DNA of 64,000 nucleotides from assembly GCF_036325985.1 (NCBI RefSeq), contig NZ_JAUHLI010000012.1:62001-126000 (forward strand), written 5' to 3'. Below the pieces are notes generated by a model, which was not told the origin of the DNA, made no database searches, and worked only from the letters and a program-made list of their open reading frames with translations. Shown here one piece after another: positions 58,463 to 64,000 of the stretch. Source of the DNA: Alkalimonas cellulosilytica (GTDB lineage: Bacteria; Pseudomonadota; Gammaproteobacteria; Enterobacterales; Alteromonadaceae). Every line of letters begins with the position of its first letter. Position 1 is the stretch's first letter. The translations under genes were made by a program, and so were the position numbers.

Positions 58463-58771
58463 ATGCACGTAGTGAAACGTGAACCGTTTGAAACGGCCAA
58501 GTTGTTATACCCGAATTGTGCCGATGCACTGGATGCCACCTTTAAAGCGCTTAAGCGCAGCGATGCAAAGACCCCAGAAGAGTTACGGCAGGTGTTTCCA
58601 TCGCTGGATAACTTTAAGTACGTTGATAAGTGGTACGTGATTGACATTGGTGGCAATAAGTTGCGGTTGATAGTTTTTTTGGAGTTTGTTGGTGGCAAGT
58701 GCTTTATCAAGCATATTGTTACCCACAAAGAATACGACCGAATCACAGCACAGTACCGAAGCAAGAGTTAA
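58463..58771 (+). CDS. higB: HigB-type mRNA interferase toxin
   Basis: A 102-residue protein of the HigB (PF09907) family: KYVDKWYVIDIGGNKLRLI, FVGGKCFIKHIVTHKEYDRI. It cleaves mRNA on the ribosome by family. Toxin-first order, as in higBA, with the antitoxin 10 bases downstream. Confidence 0.9.
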   Translation: MHVVKREPFETAKLLYPNCADALDATFKALKRSDAKTPEELRQVFPSLDNFKYVDKWYVIDIGGNKLRLIVFLEFVGGKCFIKHIVTHKEYDRITAQYRSKS

Positions 58772-58781
58772 GGAGCCGATT

Positions 58782-59201
58782 ATGTTAGATGTTCAGGCAA
58801 TGAAATCCTTATCACAGCAAATCACTCAGGTTATGCCTTGGGTGCAAGGGATCCGTTCTGATCAGCAGTACGATGAACTGCTGGCGTTAATGGATGAGCT
58901 GGTTGAGGACTACGATGCGAATCAGGTGCTGATTGAGTTGCTGTTTCCGGTGCTGCAGGAGTACGAAGAAACCGCCGAGCGCTTTAAAACGTTTAATCAA
59001 CGGATAGAGGAATTAGACCCTGGCATCGCCATGCTTCGGCTGCTGATCGACCAACACAGCCTGACCCAAAGTGATTTTCAGCAAGAGATAGGCGGTAAAT
59101 CGTTGGTATCACAAATTCTCAGCGGCAAGCGCTCACTTACGCTTGGCCATATCCGCGCGTTATCCAAGCGCTTTGGAGTGCCTGCGGCGATGTTTGTTTA
59201 G
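58782..59201 (+). CDS. higA: HigA antitoxin (XRE helix-turn-helix)
   Basis: A 139-residue protein starting MLDVQAMKSLSQQ with AAGGAG upstream. The C-terminal helix-turn-helix is LTQSDFQQEIGGKSLVSQI followed by SGKRSLTLGHIRALSKRFG. It neutralises HigB and represses the operon. An upstream in-frame start overlaps higB and is rejected. Confidence 0.9.
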   Translation: MLDVQAMKSLSQQITQVMPWVQGIRSDQQYDELLALMDELVEDYDANQVLIELLFPVLQEYEETAERFKTFNQRIEELDPGIAMLRLLIDQHSLTQSDFQQEIGGKSLVSQILSGKRSLTLGHIRALSKRFGVPAAMFV

Positions 59202-59247
59202 TATCGTTGCAGTCGCAATTAAAGGCGCATAAGGCGAAAGTTATTAT

Positions 59248-59583
59248 TTAATCTTGGCTCAAGTTTATTCTTGACCTTAACCTTTCCTTTCTCTCTTCAG
59301 TTGTCATCTCCAGACCATCTCTTTTGACCTCTAAAATAATTATCTGCGTGTTAAGTGATGCTTTTTTTGATTCAAGGTTTTGAATATCCGATTGTAATCT
59401 TTCTTTAGCAGAAATTTTATCAAGGATATCCCCATCGAGAGTATTGAGTGTTAGCTTTGCGGTCATAAAACCAGCAGAAAAAACTCCCATAAGTGATGTG
59501 AAAACGATCATCCACCAACTCAAAGGTACATGATCTAATATCCACCGAAAAGTGATCTGATTTTTGTGTGGTAAATTCGGCAT
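59248..59583 (-). CDS. Small membrane protein with coiled coil
   Basis: A 111-residue protein starting MPNLPHK with GGAAAG upstream. One transmembrane helix (WWMIVFTSLMGVFSAGFM near residue 26) is followed by a long charged coiled coil (residues about 55-105). No family is recognised. A start four codons upstream is possible. Confidence 0.6.
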   Translation of the reverse strand: MPNLPHKNQITFRWILDHVPLSWWMIVFTSLMGVFSAGFMTAKLTLNTLDGDILDKISAKERLQSDIQNLESKKASLNTQIIILEVKRDGLEMTTEERKERLRSRINLSQD

Positions 59584-59818
59584 TTTGCTTTCCATCAGTT
59601 AGCATTCACCATTTTTTGACATTCATCACTTAATTAACCATTTATTACTAAGTAATATATCACAGTGAAAGTAGCCCACCTAAAGTACCAATTTCTCAAC
59701 ACTGCTAACCACTACGAACAAAACGAAAATAAACCAAACGCCTGTTCACGCCCGGCTGGGGTGAGGTGTTTTTCGGTGCGCTGTTCCAGCAAGGTCAAGG
59801 CCAGGCAGCCACACAACT

Positions 59819-60013
59819 TCAGGCACGACGTTTCCTGTCGATCAACGCCTGCACCTCATCCATCACTTGTTCGTGGTTAGCTGGTGGCTGAGTATCTGCC
59901 AAAGCCTCATGAACCTTGGCCCCGAACCAGACAGCGTCTGCAGTTGAGTCTGCCGCGTCAGTTTTCAATTGCCTATCTACACGGACGTGCAGCATCGACG
60001 TATCTGCCATCAC
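59819..60013 (-). pseudogene. RelB/DinJ antitoxin with internal deletion
   Basis: A 64-codon frame. The N terminus HVRVDRQLKTDAAD matches the first strand and turn of RelB/DinJ antitoxins and the C terminus VWFGAKVHEALADT followed by HEQVMDEVQALIDRKRR matches the tail of that family, but about 35-40 residues of the ribbon-helix-helix middle are missing. No RelE toxin is adjacent. It is probably a broken remnant, although the frame is kept. Confidence 0.65.
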
Positions 60014-60148
60014 AATTCTCCGGTTATCTTTATCCCTGACAGCATGTATCTCATTTGCGATACAGTCAATTTTGAAAATCAGAGCTCATGAGGTCAGGCC
60101 TTAACTTGAACCCTTGAACTACCCATCAGATGCAATGAGCAAAAAAGA

Positions 60149-60484
60149 TTAGCCAAGCAGCGCCATGCGCTCTTGCTCGGTGAGTATGCCCACCAACACA
60201 GTGCGGCGGCGCAGTTTTATCATCCGCTCGCCATTATCCAGCAGTGCGGTGCGAAATACATCCGGCTGGTCAATGCAATCTAAAATACTGTGCCAGTGAA
60301 TGTAGCCGCCGTGCTTTATCTGCCCGGCCTGATAGCGCTGCTCCAGAGTCTGACGGATACCGCTGATACGCCAGGGCTCGGCCAGCAGCTTTTCGGCCAT
60401 GGCACTGTGTAACCGCAAAATATGCTGATCGGTAGCGGCTGAAGCTTTGCTGACATTGCGCTGGCGCATTCTTGGTGGTGACAT
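60149..60484 (-). CDS. Unknown basic protein next to the DCC gene
   Basis: A 111-residue protein from MSPPRMRQRNVSKA. No signal peptide; HGGYIHWHSILDCIDQPDVF and MIKLRRRTVLVGILTEQERM are its clearest blocks. No family is recognised. It begins 11 bases after the DCC gene on the same strand, so they form a pair. A longer frame overlapping the DCC gene is rejected. Confidence 0.6.
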   Translation of the reverse strand: MSPPRMRQRNVSKASAATDQHILRLHSAMAEKLLAEPWRISGIRQTLEQRYQAGQIKHGGYIHWHSILDCIDQPDVFRTALLDNGERMIKLRRRTVLVGILTEQERMALLG

Positions 60485-60494
60485 CTTTACTGCC

Positions 60495-60839
60495 TTAAAG
60501 CGCGCAATCGCCGCCAGTGCAATGGCTGCGCTTGGAAGCCCAATAAGCATAGGCTTTGCTGGCCAGCCAATAGCAAGGTGGCAGCCGTAACAGCGCCACC
60601 AATCGGGTATGTCCGGCCAATTGCCAGTAGTAGAGGCTGGCATCGATGCCAATCAGAAAGTGGTCATGCCGCCACAGATGTAGTTGTTGCATCATGGCCG
60701 ATTTAGTCACCCCGGCAAAGCCGCTAAAATCGTCGGCGCTGATATCGACAAGCTCTAGGTGCGGCTTTAGTTTGGGAGCCAGCCAGTTAATTTCACGCCG
60801 GCATAAAGCGCAGCTGCCATCAAAAAACAGTTTTTGCAT
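60495..60839 (-). CDS. DCC-family thiol-disulfide oxidoreductase (DUF393)
   Basis: A 114-residue thioredoxin-like protein with the family start FFDGSCALCRREI (CxxC at Cys11 and Cys14), an IGIDA block and VALLRLPPCYWLASKAYAYW. By family it may reduce or exchange disulfides; many members are of unknown role. Confidence 0.85.
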   Translation of the reverse strand: MQKLFFDGSCALCRREINWLAPKLKPHLELVDISADDFSGFAGVTKSAMMQQLHLWRHDHFLIGIDASLYYWQLAGHTRLVALLRLPPCYWLASKAYAYWASKRSHCTGGDCAL

Positions 60840-61484
60840 CGCTAAGACTCCATTTCGCTGTTAGCTAACGACTCTTGCAACAATTACGGCTTACGCGTCT
60901 TATCGATCAATGTGTTTAATCTGAATTGCTGCCTGACCTTCGTATTATGCTAAGGTTTATGCTGTTAACACTGGATCAGACCAACAAAAACAACCAAGGA
61001 ACTTTTTATGCGCGCTTTTGCCGTGATGCTGTTGTTTGTGGCCGTATCTTGATTGCTGGCGGCAGGCCAGGCCGACGCAACAAAACACAGAACTGGCAAA
61101 GCGAAAATCCTTAAATCGCGCAATTGCGCCCGCACATTACAGCCACTGCACGGCAACAGCTGCATGCCATAACTTGGAACGGGTTAAAACCGGGCCTACA
61201 ACAAAGCATTTGGCTAGATAACATCAGGTGCCCTTTCTGCCACCATAAAGCAATGAGCCCGCTGGCAGTTACATACCCCACCAGGTTCAGAGAAACCTCA
61301 CGCTTTAGCTTAGCTCACGGCTACAGTCGCGTATCGAATAGGTTACGTTTAGCAGCTAAAATCCGCAAAAAACACAAATTAATGGCTAAATTTACCGAAA
61401 ACGATGATTTAAGCCAACCTCATTCTAAGGTAATTTATTTGGGGCATTATAGTTAACTCAACATCACAAAATAGGAAAAAACCG
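60840..61484. other. Gap with a decayed signal-peptide start
   Basis: No intact gene is seen in 645 bases. At 61008 an ATG starts MRAFAVMLLFVAVS then a stop, closely matching the start of the gluconolactonase gene at 63095 (MRTFAVMLLLVAGPALA). The remaining stretch is AT-rich; short frames in it lack ribosome binding sites. The promoter of the lectin gene at 61485 probably lies in the last 100 bases. Confidence 0.6.
61008..61052 (+). pseudogene. Remnant of a duplicated SMP-30/gluconolactonase 5' end
   Basis: The 14 codons MRAFAVMLLFVAVS, followed by a TGA, match codons 1-12 of the gene at 63095 at the DNA level too (ATGCGC-CTTTTGC-GTGATGCTG). Downstream the similarity ends. Confidence 0.5.
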
Positions 61485-62942
61485 ATGTGTAAACATAGAC
61501 AACCCAGTTTTATTACGGGGCTAATGCTAGCCGCGCTGTTACTGTTAAGTGAAGCGGCCTTTGCAGATGCCGAAGTCACCCGCACCAATGGCAGTTGGTG
61601 GACCAGAGTAGATGGTGTAACCGTCTATCAGGGCAACCGCTTTTTTGATGCCGTGAATGCAGCAGCCAATAACATGGGGGCTGGTACCATTAACATTCGA
61701 AACTCTGGTGACAGTGGCCCGGATGGTGGAGCCATTTACTCGATTCGCCCGCAAGCCAATCAAACATTAAATTTCCATGGCCACCGCATCACTGCCAATG
61801 GTGGCGAACTGGTGGTACCTATTTATTGTGATCGGCGCCATGGCATCACCGTCCGGAATGTACACATTGTCGGCAATCCGCGCTACGGCATCTGGTTTCG
61901 GGGCTGCTCTGATGTCACTTTGGAAAATATCACCATGGATCTGACAAAAGACACCCCGGTTGGTTTGGGGATCCGGGTTGATGCCTCGACAGGCCCTGCA
62001 CGCAACCTGACCATAGCTGGCACCATTAATATCAATGGTGCCCGTGGTCATGGTATTGAAACCTATGGGGTGGAAGGCTTTAGCATTGGTGATGTAACCG
62101 TCACCAATAATGGCGGCAGTGGCCTGCTGCTGAACAATTCCCGGGATGGTACTGTTGGCAATGTGGTAGGTTACTACAACAATCAGCATGGCGGTTACGC
62201 AACCTTTCGGGTAGCCAATAACAATGGCCCGAATATCCGGGTAAACAGCGTGTACTCCCGCTTTTCCGGCCGGGGCTTTTTCAGTGTCACCGGCAGCCAT
62301 GATACCAGGATCAACTACGTGGATATTGCGAATACCAACTCACACGGTATCTTTTTGGAAGATGCGCACAGCACCCATGTGCTTAGTGGGACCGTCAATA
62401 ATGGACGACCAAATTGCCAGTTGGTCCGCACTCAGGGTTCCAGCATTCATGTTACCGGCTGCACCCCGGTTGGGACTCCTCCGTCAGGTGGCGGGCAAAA
62501 CAACAGCATTATCGATGGCATCTACCGTATCGTACCAGTTCACAGTGGCAAGGCGCTGGATGTCAATCAGTGCCAGCAAAGCAATGGCAGCAATATTCAG
62601 CAATGGGACTGGCTGAACAACAACTGCCAAAAGTGGCGCATTACGCCCGTGGATGGCGATTTCCACCGCATTTCGCCAATGAATGCCCCTGATAAAGCCA
62701 TCGATATCAATGCCGCAGCTAACGCAAGTGGCGCCAATGCTATGCTTTGGCAGTATCATGGTGGCCATAACCAACAGTTCCGCTTTCAGGTTGCAGGCAA
62801 TGGCCGCTGGCGTCTAGTCAATCGTAACAGCAGCAAATGCCTGGATATCGATGGCAACCAGCAACAAAATGGCGCGAACCTGCTGCAATGGGACTGCTTA
62901 CCTGGGGAGCTGAACCAGATGTTTGAATTGCTGCGTCAGTAA
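61485..62942 (+). CDS. Secreted beta-helix protein with ricin-type lectin domain
   Basis: A 485-residue protein. A signal peptide of about 28 residues (cleavage near AAFADAEV) is followed by a right-handed parallel beta-helix over about residues 45-330 with repeated NGGS/NVH-type turns (DVTLENITMDLT, FSIGDVTVTNNGGSGLLLNN, HGIFLEDAHSTH). A Gly/Pro linker (GTPPSGGGQNN) leads to a C-terminal ricin B domain (residues about 345-485) with QxW motifs (QQWDW, LWQYHGGHNQQF, LLQWDC). It probably binds and acts on a polysaccharide outside the cell; catalytic residues cannot be picked out. Confidence 0.85.
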   Translation: MCKHRQPSFITGLMLAALLLLSEAAFADAEVTRTNGSWWTRVDGVTVYQGNRFFDAVNAAANNMGAGTINIRNSGDSGPDGGAIYSIRPQANQTLNFHGHRITANGGELVVPIYCDRRHGITVRNVHIVGNPRYGIWFRGCSDVTLENITMDLTKDTPVGLGIRVDASTGPARNLTIAGTININGARGHGIETYGVEGFSIGDVTVTNNGGSGLLLNNSRDGTVGNVVGYYNNQHGGYATFRVANNNGPNIRVNSVYSRFSGRGFFSVTGSHDTRINYVDIANTNSHGIFLEDAHSTHVLSGTVNNGRPNCQLVRTQGSSIHVTGCTPVGTPPSGGGQNNSIIDGIYRIVPVHSGKALDVNQCQQSNGSNIQQWDWLNNNCQKWRITPVDGDFHRISPMNAPDKAIDINAAANASGANAMLWQYHGGHNQQFRFQVAGNGRWRLVNRNSSKCLDIDGNQQQNGANLLQWDCLPGELNQMFELLRQ

Positions 62943-62960
62943 GTGATAGCACACTTCCTT

Positions 62961-62988
62961 CCGGGCCTGACTACTCTGCCAGGCCCGG
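62961..62988 (+). terminator. Hairpin after the lectin gene
   Basis: Stem CCGGGCCTG / CAGGCCCGG with a 10-base loop, 19 bases after the stop; no T-run follows. Confidence 0.55.
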
Positions 62989-63094
62989 TCATGCGCACTG
63001 AGATAACCAACCGGCCCAATCAAGCCATTTGAACATTTATTTAGCTGAGCAGCAGTGGTAGCCTGAAAGCACTTACTCTTTGGTGGATTTTTTT

Positions 63095-64000
63095 ATGCGC
63101 ACTTTTGCTGTGATGCTGCTGTTAGTTGCTGGCCCGGCCCTGGCCAAGTCGTTGCCCTGGCCAGAGCGGCCGGTCGTCGCCAACACACCTCAGTTGCAGC
63201 AGATCATTGCTGCAGATGCTCAGCTGCAATTGTTGGCGGAAGGGTTTCGCTGGTCAGAGGGGCCTGTGGTGGAGCCGGATAGCGGCGATGTGCTCTTTAC
63301 CGACGTACCGCAAAATACCCTGTACCGCTGGAGTGACACCGATGGTTTATCGGTGTATTTGCAGCCTTCCGGCTATACTGGCCTGTACCCGGACAATCAA
63401 CTGCAGGAAGGTGCCAACGGCCTGATTTTTAATGCCGATAATCAGCTGGTGTTGGCCCAGCATGGCGATCGCCGCCTGGCGGTGTTGCTGGATGCGACCA
63501 CGCAGCCACCGCAGTATCAAACCCTGGTCAGCCAGTATCAGGGCAAAGCCTTTAACAGCCCGAATGATCTGGTGCAGCACAGCAGTGGTGCCTATTACTT
63601 TACCGATCCCCCCTACGGCTTAAAAGGCGGCGATGCATCCGCTGAAAAGCAGCAAAGCGTCAATGGTGTTTACCGGCTTGATGCAGACGGCTCGGTGACC
63701 TTGCTGATCACAGATTTAACCAGGCCTAATGGCCTGGCATTTTCGCCGGATGAACAATGGCTCTATCTGGCCAACTCAGATCCTGATGCCGCCCAGTGGT
63801 GGCGCTACCCGGTGCATCAGGACGGCCGTTTGGGCAAGGGGGAGCTGTTTTTCGATGCCACAGCACACACCAAAACAGCCAGTGGCTTGCCAGATGGTTT
63901 AAAGGTGCTGCCATCCGGTGTGTTACTGGCGACCGGGCCTGGTGGGGTTTGGCTGCTTTCGCCAGAGGGTGAACACCTGGGGACCATTCAAACCGGGGTA
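63095..64000 (+). CDS. SMP-30/gluconolactonase-family protein, 5' part
   Basis: The frame is open to the window end (302 codons shown). A signal peptide MRTFAVMLLLVAGPALAKS is followed by a six-bladed propeller of the SMP-30/gluconolactonase family. Visible: LAEGFRWSEGPVVEPDSGDV (metal Glu), LQEGANGL, FNSPNDLVQHSSGAYYFTDPPYG (Asn-Asp metal site), RPNGLAFSPDE and GLPDGLKV. It hydrolyses a sugar lactone in the periplasm by family; real substrate unknown. Its 3' end is outside the window. Confidence 0.88.
   Translation, partial: MRTFAVMLLLVAGPALAKSLPWPERPVVANTPQLQQIIAADAQLQLLAEGFRWSEGPVVEPDSGDVLFTDVPQNTLYRWSDTDGLSVYLQPSGYTGLYPDNQLQEGANGLIFNADNQLVLAQHGDRRLAVLLDATTQPPQYQTLVSQYQGKAFNSPNDLVQHSSGAYYFTDPPYGLKGGDASAEKQQSVNGVYRLDADGSVTLLITDLTRPNGLAFSPDEQWLYLANSDPDAAQWWRYPVHQDGRLGKGELFFDATAHTKTASGLPDGLKVLPSGVLLATGPGGVWLLSPEGEHLGTIQTGV

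Noticed and set aside
59740..59830. Plus-strand remnant reading RLFTPGWGEVFFGALF
   Set aside because: Open for about 30 codons without a start or known family; may be chance or a very old gene fragment.

Overview
The window looks like the chromosome of a facultatively anaerobic gammaproteobacterium. Protein resemblance, gene content and the E. coli-like Moco leader and FNR boxes suggest a Rheinheimera/Alishewanella-type organism, but this is an inference from memory, not a search. No rRNA, tRNA or CRISPR was seen. Most of the window is one very large set of genes for anaerobic nitrate respiration and the cofactors it needs, interrupted by short lower-GC accessory stretches.

Layout. 1-6.1 kb: the end of a TonB-dependent receptor with an overlapping alpha/beta hydrolase and an AraC regulator, then GFA-type, gamma-glutamylcyclotransferase-type and secreted amidohydrolase genes. 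6.1-22.5 kb: nitrate respiration core: moeA and narL (minus), a NarK transporter, a CBS-PAS-GGDEF-EAL protein, narX (minus), then narGHJI and a parvulin. 22.6-27.1 kb: an FNR-box-driven outer membrane barrel, class III ribonucleotide reductase nrdG/nrdD and a small companion gene. 27.1-28.9 kb: an AT-rich two-gene insert that looks like a toxin/immunity pair. 29-33.1 kb: DUF6152/DUF6644-type pair, ubiT and ubiUV (oxygen-independent ubiquinone synthesis), a heptanucleotide tandem repeat, and mog. 33.2-39.5 kb: accessory block on the minus strand with a lipoprotein, a Tat-type class A beta-lactamase, a lipase and genes separated by attC-like (integron cassette) sequences. 39.7-49.9 kb: a PP2C-kinase fusion, two NarK-type transporters back to back, nnrS, a DGC-type protein, moeB, DUF454, norR and ytfE/ric. 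50-56.2 kb: a Moco riboswitch followed by moaA-mobA-moaB-moaC-moaD-moaE-modA-modB-modC. 56.3-60.1 kb: a small defence/toxin-antitoxin island (DUF3800-like gene bounded by inverted repeats, ParE-type pair, HigBA, broken RelB). 60.1-64 kb: DCC protein, a secreted beta-helix/ricin-lectin protein and the start of an SMP-30/gluconolactonase gene.

How it works together. NarK proteins import nitrate and exchange nitrite; NarGHI reduces nitrate at the quinol pool with NarJ as chaperone; ModABC, Moa, Mog, MoeA, MoeB and MobA supply the molybdenum cofactor; UbiTUV supplies ubiquinone without oxygen; NrdDG supplies deoxynucleotides without oxygen; NorR, YtfE and NnrS handle nitric oxide. Five perfect FNR boxes (TTGAT-N4-ATCAA), four of them facing plus-strand genes and one between divergent transporters, tie these units into one oxygen/nitrate regulon; NarL-type heptamers and a sigma-54 promoter add nitrate and NO control. 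The least explained parts are the 27.4-28.9 kb pair, the cassette-like genes at 35-39.5 kb (one with an HEPN-like motif), and the DUF3800-like unit at 56.3-57.6 kb.
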